Below are positions 11,367-21,939 of a stretch of 64,000 bases of DNA, piece after piece. The translations under genes and the position numbers were made by a program. Source of the DNA: Ophioderma brevispina (lineage: Eukaryota > Echinodermata > Ophiuroidea > Amphilepidida > Ophiodermatidae); NCBI GenBank assembly GCA_023653785.1, contig JAMKCH010072691.1, forward strand, positions 1-64,000, read 5' to 3'. How positions within the stretch are numbered: the stretch's first letter is position 1; each line of letters opens with the position of its first letter. The notes under the pieces were generated by a model that was not told the origin of the DNA, did no database searches, and saw only the letters and a list, made by a program, of their open reading frames with translations.

Positions 11367-12344
11367 TTAACCCTAACCCACCGGTCTTTTGCCGACCGAC
11401 GTCCCAAATGCAACGAAGGGCAATCTAGTGTATTTTAACGGACCAGAGCAACGAGAGCCAAAGTTTGCGTTTAGTGCATCTCGGCCGTTTTTCCCGGCAA
11501 AGGAATAAGTAGCATACAGTCATTAACGGCCCAGATTGCAACGAAAAAACATCGCCGTCATTTTCCCGAAGATGGCCAAGATGCAACGAAAAAAACATAG
11601 CGTCATTTTCCCGGAAGACGGCCCAGATGCAACGAAAAACCTCGCGCCATTTTCGGAAAGACGTCCCAGATGCAACGAAAACATCGACGTGCGAATGCAA
11701 TAAAAAACAGGGAGAATAAATAAATAAATACAGAATGGATGCGTACGGACACACCTGACTGCATGAAATTTGTAGCTTATAGTTGGCCAGAGTGAGTTGC
11801 CGCTATACGCTACATCATAGAGTGGGGGCGCTATTACGCTCACATAGTCGTGCGTGGCGCTTTTATGCCTATGTAATGTCCGGTTACGTCATGAATACGT
11901 TATTGCATAATTAAAAACAATAGTTATCGAAAATGGTGGCGCTATCACCATCGAATCGAAATTGTCTATGGGCATTTGTACACAGTGTCACCCACCTGAT
12001 GAAAAGCATTGCGCCTTAGCGGGCAAACCGTCCGAAATGCAGTGAAAAGCATCGCATCATTTCCCGGGAAGACAGGCCCAAATGCAACGCGTGAACATCG
12101 CGTCATTTTCCGTAAGACGGCCCAAATGCAACAAGGACACGCGTCATTTTCCGTAAAGACGGCCCAAATGCAACAAGGAACATCCGCGTCATTTTCGGTT
12201 AAGACGGCCAGAGGCAATGAGGGCAATGAGAGTCATTTTGCGCGACCAAAAATAGCTGTTGACGGCCGAGATGCAACGAAAAAACATTTCCGACCGGTAC
12301 CCCGTTTCGTTGGTCTCATTGCCCTTCGGCCGTGTTAGGGTTAA
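11367..12344. mobile_element. Minisatellite-filled TIR element
   Basis: The ends are inverted: ttaaccctaac (11367-11377) and gttagggttaa (12334-12344). Both flanks hold about 40-55 bp tandem units of the type 'gacggcccagatgcaacga...catcgcgtcattttccg' (11500-11700 and 12030-12300). They run in the same orientation on each side of a unique centre (11700-12000). The right end is 63 bp from the damaged ADK exon at 12408-12553. Open frames here are repeat artefacts. Confidence 0.65.
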
Positions 12345-12407
12345 GAGAGGATTTTTTATGGTTCTGAGGGAATTAACCGAAGATAGACACGACACCATTC
12401 TACGCAC

Positions 12408-12553
12408 CCTATTTCTGACGTAAGGAGCACAAGCCACAGGTCCCTGTAGGCTCCTTCTCATCATATAAGTAATCTACATGTACAACAGCGTCTCATTATC
12501 TCATTCAGAAATATCCAAATTTATCTTTGGCAATACAACCAAAAATGAGCCAT
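12408..12553 (-). pseudogene. ADK: Adenosine kinase, degenerate internal exon
   Basis: The acceptor accacag|A at 12553 completes the Gln codon split by the upstream exon and continues WLIFGCIAKDKFG, matching the FGCIGxDKFG segment, but about eight residues after the Trp are missing. In that frame it then meets TGA, TAA and TGA. The frame resumes as VHVDYLYDEKEPTGTC, the EQPTGTC substrate-loop region. It shifts once more before an NR end and the donor AGG|GTGCGT at 12408. The length of 146 nt is not compatible with the phases of the neighbouring exons. This exon cannot encode a working segment as read. Confidence 0.8.
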
Positions 12554-13149
12554 CTGTGGTACGCCAGTTCACCAATGAGGGATAGAGAGAAAAAGATGGC
12601 AAAATGAGAATATTTTGGCACATATAAGTGGGCAGTCATTTGGTTGGGGTGTAGAAGTGTAGCATGTAATATACACAAGTGATTCAGAGTGGGCAGGGCT
12701 TAAAATGCTGGTGTCTTCCTAGTTGTCTAGAAAAGTAGTAGAATTTTGCACGATATGTATATTTTGAGTGGTGGACAGAGTTGCGGGGAAACCCCATTTG
12801 TTACTTTGGTGTTAACATGTGTTCTGACGGGTAGTCCTATAATTGCAATTGAGTTTTGCTTGATTTATAAATCGGGGTAAAAACCCTAATTCAAGCTATA
12901 TCCCAAATAGTAAAAAATTTCTGTGAAATAAATAAGATACATTAAAAAAATAGAAAACGAACAAGGAATTTTGAACACTCACAGCCTTTTCAGCAAAATT
13001 ACATGCAGATACGTTTTGTGCACTCACTGAGGATATGGGAATTGTGTCCAAAAAAACAGCCAACAAAATATATTCAACATGCATGAATGCTAATAATTTT
13101 CAGTGGAGATGGGACCAGCAACAACGAAAGTGATAAAAAAAAAAACCAT

Positions 13150-13215
13150 GTGCGCTGGCGTGACTCGAACTGCAACCTCCGTATTATTGATCAGAAGAAC
13201 CACTGGCCAAAGATT
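13150..13215 (-). repeat. tRNA-like SINE fragment, inverted partner of 13361-13430
   Basis: On the minus strand it reads 'aataatacggaggttgcag', then ttcgagtc and a 'cgcc' stretch before 'gcacatgg'. This matches 'agtaatacggcggttgtgtg', ttcaaatcc, 'ggcc' and 'gcacat' on the plus strand at 13396-13431. The two copies face away from each other across about 150 bp. Confidence 0.6.
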
Positions 13216-13360
13216 AAATGTGGTGGACTCCGATTGTGGAGAGAGTACATGTGGGCCATTAAGGGGGCATTTGAAAATCTATCATTTTTTCATGCCACCA
13301 AATCAATGCTACGATCACAAAATTTGGTCAGTTAGTCGCTACTCTACCAACCCAGGCTTT

Positions 13361-13430
13361 TTAGCTTAGTTGGCAAGAGCGCCATGCTAGTAATACGGCG
13401 GTTGTGTGGTTCAAATCCGGCCAGGAGCAC
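13361..13430 (+). repeat. tRNA-like sequence (A and B boxes), SINE head
   Basis: An A box, TAGCTTAGTTGG (13362-13373), and a B box, GGTTCAAATCC (13409-13419), fit Pol III internal-promoter consensus at tRNA spacing. The flanks do not form an acceptor stem, so I call a tRNA-derived SINE head, not a tRNA gene. It lies in the ADK intron just upstream in coordinates of the exon at 13515. Confidence 0.6.
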
Positions 13431-13514
13431 ATTTTTTTCAATGCTTGTGTGCGCTGGCCTTCAAAAATCTTTTGTGTGGACAAAAATAACAAAATGTATG
13501 GTGTTGTTACTTAC

Positions 13515-13646
13515 TGATGTACCCTTAATGAATTCTGTGTAGCACCCCCTGGGATGTAATCTACTGTGTAGTTGTCTACTAAGTCCTGGAACATAGGCTT
13601 GTGTTTCTCCTCAGCCAAAATCTGGTTGTCGGCAATCAAGTCATAT
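13515..13646 (-). CDS. ADK: Adenosine kinase, N-terminal-domain exon (intact)
   Basis: The acceptor attttgtag precedes 13646, and the donor CA|GTAAGTAAC follows 13515. The 132 nt are one base, 43 codons and two bases, with no stop. The peptide includes YDLIADNQILAEEKHKPMF and ends PGGATQNSLRVH. It aligns with the NDQILAEDKH...AGGSTQNSIKVAQ stretch of animal adenosine kinase; the GG.TQNS element is the pfkB-family nucleoside-binding glycine motif. The phase fits the following exon exactly (Gln codon split CA|A). The 5' exon with the start codon and GNPLLDIS segment was not found upstream and may lie in a long intron or outside the window. Identification is firm. Confidence 0.9.
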
Positions 13647-14009
13647 CTACAAAATATCAAGACAAAACAACATTCAATTGAAACACAACTTTATAAAATT
13701 TATTTGCAGATGATACCTTTGGGCTTCTGGGAGCCTTTTCCAACCAAAATGAAAGGCTTTGACACCACTACTAAATTGTTTGCAAGTTTGGTGAAGTCAA
13801 CATATAAATTAGTCTCCTTTTTATCAAACACACAGCCAAGTGTAATTCTCAAACCACAAGTGTCACTTTTTTTACAGTCTATAATTTTTAAATTTGATCT
13901 TGGATCTTGGACAACCTTTGACCTCCGTGACATTTGACCTCAAGAATATGTGGGGCTTACCATGTTCCCCACCTATGACCCAAGTTCACAGCTGTTTGAC
14001 CCCATGCAA

Positions 14010-14175
14010 AGTGTCTCTTTTATTTTTAGAGCAATTTTAAGCAGTGCCGACACAAGTTTGACAACTGATATAAGTAGGGGCATGCAAGAGCTATTACCTC
14101 TGAAAAAATCAGAAAAATCCATTGCGGGAATCTTGCCATATAGGCCTACAAAGGTCATGATTTGTATGTTATAGC
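14010..14175. repeat. Dispersed repeat (copy of 5200-5420)
   Basis: It shares the 'ggggcatgcaag' and 'cctacaaaggtc' landmarks with 5200-5420. Just before it are three TGACC-type half-sites (cctttgacctccgtgacatttgacctc). At 14206-14243 a 21 bp unit (agatttttaagaaaaac) is tandemly doubled. From 14250 to 15880 there is no recognised feature apart from AT-rich sequence. Confidence 0.45.
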
Positions 14176-15879
14176 GCCCTCTATATGCCAATTCTCCATA
14201 GAATTAGATTTTTAAGAAAAACTAGATTTTTAAGAAAAACCATATTTGCCCGCAATGAAATTTCGTCAAATTTACACAGGATGTAGTTAGTGCAATAAAT
14301 ACTCCAAATTAGTTGTCAAAAGTGTGTCGCCGTTGATATTTTTGGTTATATTCTCGGTTTATCATAATAAATGAGACTCTCAAACAGCTGTGAGTTTGAT
14401 ATAAAATTGGATGGATTGAGCATGATACACACAGATAATGGTCAAGCTGTGAGTTTTAAATGTGATATTAAACAGCAAGAAAATTTAACAATGACAATCA
14501 AATTTGTATCATTCTTACTTTTTCAGGAATGCTTCATCTGTTGTAGCACTAATATCCAAAAGAGGATTGCCAATACCAAGGAGCATGCCTTCTCTGTGGA
14601 AATAGATCACAAAAAGATAAAATGCATGGCTGATGAAAATTAATTTCTGTGATTTGCTTTTAGCACTCAAATTTTAAGCCCACTTGTTCCCATCAAGTAT
14701 AATGTTTTTGAAATTTAAATAATCTGCCAAAATGTCAAAAGCTTTTTTTTAAAAAACTGCAAAAAAAAAAATACAGTACTGATAAAATATTCCCATACAT
14801 AGTGTGACCCCCAATATGGAACGGAATCAAACATAGATAATTTCACAAAAATTAAAAACTCTTAGCCTGAAAGGAAATATCCCAGATTTTAAAGGGACAC
14901 TGCACATTGAAAAATAGTGCCAGCCCTCAAGATTTTTCAAAATTGATATTTTTGCATGGTTGTAAGGCCTTTTATATACAACCCTCACCCGAAATGAATC
15001 AGACCAAATCGGCTGCCTTATGGGTAAACAGAACGAACGATTTTGTAATTAACGTCGCCGGCAATGTAAATTCAAGCAGATGAAAATGAGTATTTAACAC
15101 AAGAACACGCAGGCCGTATGCATGTTTCCCACGCTATGCTCACTGTTGACGAGTCTATAACCTTTGTGAGTTTGAGATCAGTGAGTACGAGTCAAAAATA
15201 TTCATGTAATATACACATTTGTTTGATTATAGTATGGAAAACTTGAAAGTTGGCCTACAAATTACCTGGAGGTCTTTATCCTCATATCAATGTCATCTGT
15301 TTTGGGGTATGTTTTTTATGTGTGAAATATACATGTATCTTGCTTCTTCCAATGCCCTAGACATTATTTGAGAGCAAATTGAAGAAATTTCATATTTGTG
15401 AAAATGTGCCAGTGCCGCCTTTAAATGTATTTATGATATGGTGCACAATGACCTGTACAGTTGACCTCAAATGCAAACATTATTGATCTTTGTTTATTCT
15501 GTACGTGTTAAACCACCAATCAGTGTTTAGTGTAGATTTTGAGATGCAATCACTGTAGGTCTATCTGCGGGAGAAGGGTAGACAACCTTTCCTCAAATAT
15601 TCATTTACTATTTGGGTTTTTCCTTTTACATTAAAGTTTAATGGAATGTACAAACTTTCTTCACGATTTAAAATCTAAGCTAATTCCACAATCTTTTACT
15701 CTCGCATATTGCCGATTATGGACCACTCTAAGCAACAAAAATCACCCTGCGACCACAAGAAAACTCCCTTCAAGCTTTACCATTGGAATTGGATCATACA
15801 GAAATATCAACAAGTTCATTTTCACCCATTATTACGCATGGAAAACGGATGTTTTATTAAATGTCTACATGAGGCTACT

Positions 15880-16060
15880 ATTCAGAGTGGCAGCACCAGA
15901 CTTACTTTTTTTTGGGCGGGGGGCAAAAGGTGGCCATTTTTTGGAAAAAGTAAGTGGGGGGGGGAGGGGACATCAAAATTTGACGATTTTTAACCGTTTT
16001 GGCCAAAAATTTGTATTTTTATTCTGGCCGGGGGGACTGGGGGGGGGGATGCAGAAAAAA
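15880..16060. repeat. G-run-bearing dispersed repeat
   Basis: It begins 'cagagtggcagcaccagac' and carries G runs at about 15956-15966 and 16029-16049 between T-rich 'ttttt' stretches. It resembles other G-run patches in the window (24971, 29398, 32205, 37491, 43481, 47210). A fortuitous 145-codon frame through it (15641-16078) is rich in G-run codons and is not supported as a gene. Confidence 0.4.
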
Positions 16061-16074
16061 AATTGGAAAAACAA

Positions 16075-16215
16075 TTGAGCTTAAGCTATTTTCCCACAGA
16101 GATTAGTATGTGCGACAAGCATTATTCCCATGCAAAACACATGATTGTAGAAAATGAGGGTGCCCTCATCTTGAAATCTCTGAGGTGGCCTTTAGGTAAA
16201 GAATGCGTTCCCAGA
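16075..16215. repeat. Dispersed repeat, copy 2 (copy 1 at 18-160)
   Basis: Same landmarks as the repeat at the window start. From here to 17618 no gene is seen. Bases 17110-17540 are strikingly AT-rich ('aattatttttaatt' type), with a few TGACC-type motifs near 16990. Confidence 0.6.
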
Positions 16216-18267
16216 ATTCCCAAACCATTGGGTATTGGCAATGCACAAAATGGACTGTTACATTTTCCTATTTGTTATACTTTATCATGATATGCTGGAG
16301 TACTGTGTATAACACCCGAGATGAAATCCAGGAGACAAAATTATAGGCCTACTTATTTTTACGGATTTGCAACTCTGAGCAAAGTAACATGCACAACTAT
16401 ATCGATATGGCTTTTGTTCTCTACCTTACACACATCAAAACATGTGCGTCTGTTTGTCTCATCTAGCACACAGAACACCTGTAGCACTGTTTAGTTTTTA
16501 ATTAAATAGGTTTATGTACTTGGGTTCGAGTGCCTCTCATTACAGTGTCGTACACACACATTTTAATGTCAAATTATCTTTGCTGAGCATGTGCCGATAA
16601 TGATGATATTTTGAATTCAACAAAAAATTCAACAAAAACATACACGTCACTTACTCCATTAACAAAAAATCTAAATGAGTATCGGCATGGCCCAAAAAAC
16701 ATGTGATTTACATACCATCACATCAATCACATCTTCCCAAGCATAAAATACACCCTCTATGCAATCATCTCGAAGCTATACAATCATCTCGAAGGACCTG
16801 GTATCATTTTCACTTGTTATGTTCGCTTACCTAGCCATTTTCGCATCCCAGCAATCAAAAATTGCGTTAGTGAAAGGAAAGAGACTTGTGCCTCCAAGCC
16901 ATACTGCACAGCACTTAGGTGCGCAGCTATACATGTACACACACAGCACTTAGAAGCGCATCCAACCATGTATACTCAGCCACAACCTTTGACCTCATGA
17001 ATATTTATCATTGTGCATGCACGGTGCACCAGCCAAGTATTAATATCGATACTTCTTCTAGGGACATTTAGAGCTATCAATGTTTAACACTTTAACTTTA
17101 CAGAGTTGGGAGGACAAGATTTTTTGCACTTATTTTTGGATTTAATTATTTTTCTGTCTTAATTATTTTTAATTCTATTCACACAATGAATTATTTTCAT
17201 CCGGATATAAAATATTTTCCCTCAATATCACAATTATTATTAAATGAAACTAGAATTATCTTCATTGTACTACACTATTTTTATTTTATTTAAAATTGTA
17301 TTTTGCTGTATTCCATAATGAACAAAATAAATATCGATTGAATATTGACCGATATATTTTTTAAAATTTTTGGTGATAGAAATATTGCATCTCTGGAAAA
17401 AAAAAAGAAAATTATCAATGCTCCTGCATGCATTATTAAAATAATGCATTGATTTAATTTTACTTCAGCTTTTTATTTATTTTAAACCCCAAGTTAAACC
17501 TTTTCTACCAATTTTGGAAATGGAACTCCAATATTTATTTAATTTTAATACCTAGCATGCTTGCTTGCTTCTGCAATCACCTGGCTTTGCATCATTAAAA
17601 TTAGCTCATCAAATAAACGGTCCCCAAAAAATAAGTCCCCCTCTGGGATGACCAGACTTTGTCATGAAAAAACTCACTTTGATGGGAATATTTCTTCCCA
17701 TCAAATAATGTATTGTTTAGAGGAAAACATTTGTCCATGTAACACAGTTCATCATTTGTTGAAAGGTAATGCCTTTTTCTAACAACAAGCATTTGTGTAA
17801 AAATGATCATTATAAATTTCAAAACAGACCAAAAAATGTTGCACTTTTCAACTTGTTGGCAACTTATTGCAACATAATGTGAAATGGAACCCTTTAATAA
17901 TGGTCCTTAATGCATAAACAATTTTGAAATGCACTGCCAAATTAGTCAGCCGTGTAATCCTGATTACATAATGATTTTCTAATGATGATGGCAAGAGGTG
18001 ATCAGGTAGGGTCATGAAAAGAAAATATAAGCTTTATGAATTGATTCAGGTGTGGGTATTGAAAGAGAAGTCCATTTAAATGAATGATTTAGGACTGAAC
18101 TGATTGATGATTAATGAATGGGCAAAATGTTGGCAAGAAATCGTCATGCACATTGGCCATGTGATTTTCTCTTGGATGGGTCGTTTTAACTGAGTTTGAA
18201 CGAGCGAGATACACTTGCATTTCTGGAAGAAGGGGTTTCTTGCCAAAGAGATGCAAGGAGAATGCAG

Positions 18268-18418
18268 TTGTACACCAAAAGCCATTCTAAATTTAAGAAC
18301 CAAGTACCAAGCTACGGTGGAGTTAATGATTTACCTCGTCCTGGAGACCCCGCTGTACAACAGTACGGCATTGACATGTCCATCATTAACATGGCAGATA
18401 CCCGGCGCAAGATTACAG
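18268..18418 (+). CDS. Exon-like open frame of unknown protein
   Basis: It is bordered by aatgcag| (a weak acceptor without a good pyrimidine tract) and a strong donor ACAG|GTGAGT at 18418. The 151 nt give 50 codons plus one base. The peptide starts LYTKSHSKFKNQVPSYGG, continues VNDLPRPGDPAVQQYG and ends NMADTRRKIT. Composition (Pro-Gly turns, charged end, codon-like third-base choice) is more gene-like than anything nearby, and the frame stays open upstream to at least 18196. I do not recognise the family and found no partner exon. It lies inside the inverted-arm structure 17619-21726, so a captured gene fragment is possible. Confidence 0.4.
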
Positions 18419-19214
18419 GTGAGTAATTTAATTAAAGGAATAACATTTGCTAGGCTTTTCACAATTGGCGCCACTTTTTGTCAACTGAGGGTTAATTTTT
18501 CAAAGTGAGTTAAGAGTTTGTTTATTACTCGTTTTCTTCTTGCCAACGCTACAGGTTTTCATAAAAATACCTCTGGCAGCTTAAGGTTTCACCCCTCTCA
18601 ATTAAAATTCAAGTTACTTGTTTAATTTTGGGTAATTTTGTTGAAAAATTAATTCAAAATTACCAATTAAATACTTTACATTGACGTGTCCATATAATGA
18701 CAATGACAGTGGGCAACAGAAAGTATGCCCAGGCTTCCTCTAGGACAAATTGAATAAATTTGGGTGTTAATTGCACAGATATATGGCACATTCAAGGTGT
18801 AATGTGTGACCAAAAATGGGAATTGACTATAATAGTTTACTTCACCCTGAAAATATCAATGTATGGCTCTGATACTTCAATGGTTTACCCCCCTCCCCTT
18901 GGTATAGGTAATAGAGATAAATAATGCCAGTCTGGCCAGGATAAATAATGTTGCTATCATGTTTGTAAAAAGTGTTGTGTGACCCCCCAAAAAAATTTAA
19001 AAAATTTTTTTAACATGTGAACTGAAACTAATTATTAGAGAATAACAGATAGGATTTGTTGTTTTGGCCTAATTTAAAAAAATGTTTTCTGTCCTCTTTG
19101 CTTCAAATTATGTTTCATAAGCCCTTGCATTACTGAGCAAGGCTAAAAGACAGTGTTATATGAAAAATTTAAAAATGGAAATGGTTCTTAAATACATCAA
19201 GCAACCTTATGACA

Positions 19215-20291
19215 TTATAATGAGGTGGGCTATAGAGGGTCATATTTGGGTCATAGTTTCAGATCAACTTGTCAAACACATGCTAGATGATGACTTTAAT
19301 GATGCTTAGCCCCTTTTTGACGAAAAAAATTAAAAAGTGTGAAAACCAGGGTGCCCAATGAAAATCCAAATGCCGCCAAATGGCCAAAAATCATATTTTT
19401 GACCATAACTTATAAGCCTTTTGTTTAATCACCTCATTTTTGTGGCAATACCCATGTTGGCATGCAAGGAACATGCTATTCAACTTCTATCTCACCACGA
19501 CTTTTCGTTTTCTCGATATGCAATTTTTCGCTTCAATTGGATGTGAGGGGCGCGTTCCCAAAAGTACATATCGTATCAAAAGTTTTCAATTTTAAAAAAA
19601 ACCGGTGGGCCTGATCAGAAATTCAGAATTGAAAATCTAATATGTTTTTGAAGATTAGAGCTGTGTAAAACACTTGCCATTTTCCCAGTGCAGCATTTAA
19701 GATTTTGTCAAAAAAAAAAAAAAAAAAAAGAAAAAAGAAAATACTCTCATTGGAATACCAGGTCCCCGACTTTCTTACGTGTGGGTTTCAATGGAGGGCA
19801 TTTTGGGGGGGGAGATGACAATAAAACGCCTATAGTTGTATAAACCCGCAAACACCACGCAGGTGCAAATTTTCAGCAAGTGTTCTTAATGAAACTCTCT
19901 TCAACTTTGGAATGTAAATCAACATATCAATCGGATGCGCATTTATGGGAAAGCCCTCAGCAGACTCATTTAAGCAAAAAACGTATTTTCAGGAAACGAA
20001 AGGCTATCGTGAATGAAAGTGTGCATAAGCATGATTCCTAATACCCCATAACTTGGGTATTGCCACCAAAATTAAGCAATTGAGCAAAAAATAACTGAGT
20101 TATGGTCAAAAGTCAAATTTTTTGACAATTGGCGGCCATTTTTGGATTTTTCAATGGGCACCCTGGTTTCGCACTTTTTTTTTTTCATTTTTATCCTCAA
20201 AGTGGGATCAGGTGATTAAAGTCAGCAAATGAGCCTGTGTTTTCGAAGTGATCTGAAACATTGCCCTTCCTATAGCCCCCTCTAATTATAA
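19215..20291. mobile_element. 1.08 kb foldback element with ~240 bp arms
   Basis: The left end ttataatgagg...gggctata and right end tatagccccctctaattataa are inverted. Pairing continues through 'gtttcagatca', 'gactttaat', 'accagggtgcccaatgaaaa', 'gaccataact' and 'ggcaatacccа'-like blocks for about 240 bp per arm. The centre has a 20-base A run (about 19710-19729) and a 'tttggggggggaga' patch. It is nested in the larger 17619-21726 structure. Confidence 0.75.
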
Positions 20292-21939
20292 AATCTAACC
20301 CTACAATGTGAAAAAGCCAATCAAACCAGTAAGTTAGTTAATGAGTTAGATAGGCATTTTTAATCCAAACTCCTTTTTGATGGATGTGACAACGTTGTGA
20401 CGACACGTTTTTAGTGGTCTGTCATTAATTTAAAGAGCATATAGGACAAATAACTCATTGTGCTTTTTAGTGACACCAAATAGCTCTAACAACATAACTA
20501 AAATTGGGTACCACTAATGATATTTATATTGAGCCGTTGAAAGAAAGTTGTTTTGTATGTGACGGATGTGACTAATGTCACTAAAGTGAACGGACATTAT
20601 GAAAATGATTGCCCAGCCCATAAAGATCGTATGATCCTATGTGTAGGGTACCCTTATAAAGCTATGCCAATTGTATTTCAAAAATTAAGATATATACAAG
20701 TGGATATTTCATTCTTGTTTACACTCCAAATTCTCATTTAAAATATGGTGGATGTGGACAAAATAAGGTGAATGGACAAATGAATGCTCCGGAGCCATTT
20801 TGGCTGACAAAAATTTTGAGATGAGCAATAACAACAGCAATTTTTAGTCCAATAATCTTAGGACATAAATTTGCAATTGACAATTGTTGTTTTGTTACAA
20901 TAATAATTGAATGTTTGTTTCAGAAGCCCTTTAAAATGTGTGTGTAAAAGTGAACGGACAATGTCACTCCACACCCTGAATTTTTGCGTGCAGATACTTA
21001 TACAAGAAAAGCTATTTTCCTAATTTTGGATCTTATTCAAAGGGGACTTATTCCCCAACCAAAACAAAGTAGAGATAGGAAACTGTTGGTGTTTAAGAAT
21101 GGCAGCTGACAAAAAATAACCTATTTACGCAGTTGACTACCAGAAATGGTCATTTTAGGCTGTATGATATCACAACACCTAATCTTGTGACAGGAGGCAA
21201 GTTGGTTAAGCTATTGGAGTAGCGCCCATAGGAGGAATGGAAAACCCACAATAAGATACTCTGATCATAATTTTTGAACATGGCTGGAAGGAAAACAAAA
21301 TTCAAAAAGTGGCGCCTAATAAGAATGGGGCCATAATCATTTGCGATAACCAATTGGAATTAAGCCAAAATAATGTTATTAAAAATACTGACTCGGCGGT
21401 CTCACTATTCTTCTTTTCAGCTCGTCAATTAGAGGGCGGGTACACAGAAGACGAGGGCAATCGAGAAACGCAATGTGTCTCCAGACAGTTAGGAACAGAC
21501 TTTAGAAAGCTGGAAAGTGCAACTTTTTTTGGTTCTGTTGAAAAATTAATTTTTTACACAAATGCTTTTGTTAGAAAAAAGGCATTACTTTCCAACAAAT
21601 GATGAACTGTAATACATGGAAAAATGTTTCCTGTAAACAATAAATTATTTGAGGGAAGAAACTACCCATAAAGTGAGATTTGTCATGACAAAGTCTGGGC
21701 ATCCCAGAGGGGACATTTTGGGGACCTTATATAAAATGGCACTAGAGTGTGTGCATGAAGCGCATAACTATACGGTAAAGGTCCATGTATGCCTCTATTT
21801 CTCATAAATTATGCAAAGTAAGTTTAGAAACATGCAAAAATGTCACAAGAAGGCTGGAAAATGCCAAATATCCTGGGAACACCCAATCAAAATGGCCATT
21901 CAATTATTATGTATTTCTTTTTTTTACATTCTTTCTCAT

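Larger units (their letters stand above)
17619..21726. mobile_element. 4.1 kb structure bounded by ~230 bp inverted arms (GGTCCCC ends)
   Basis: Bases 17619-17855 (starting ggtccccaaaa, with 'tctgggatg', 'cagactttgtcatga' and 'gttcatcatttgttg') recur inverted at 21500-21726 (ending ttttggggacc) at about 85% identity by eye. The arms could be long TIRs of one DNA transposon, or two solo copies in opposite orientation. No target-site duplication is obvious. The interior holds a nested foldback (19215-20291) and an exon-like frame (18268-18418). No transposase was recognised. Confidence 0.55.

Noticed and set aside
12896..13084. Possible further ADK exon (AEKA before a GTGAGT)
   Set aside because: The residues upstream do not match any ADK segment and the DKFG region is already accounted for at 12408-12553.
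13361..13430. Functional tRNA gene
   Set aside because: A and B boxes are present but no acceptor stem forms; better explained as a SINE head.
15641..16078. 145-codon plus-strand frame
   Set aside because: Runs through G homopolymers and two dispersed repeats; no domain or splice logic.
16820..16850. Minus-strand ATGGCTAG|GTAAGC as a first coding exon of ADK
   Set aside because: Only eight coding bases; no supporting sequence for the N-terminal GNPLLDIS region.
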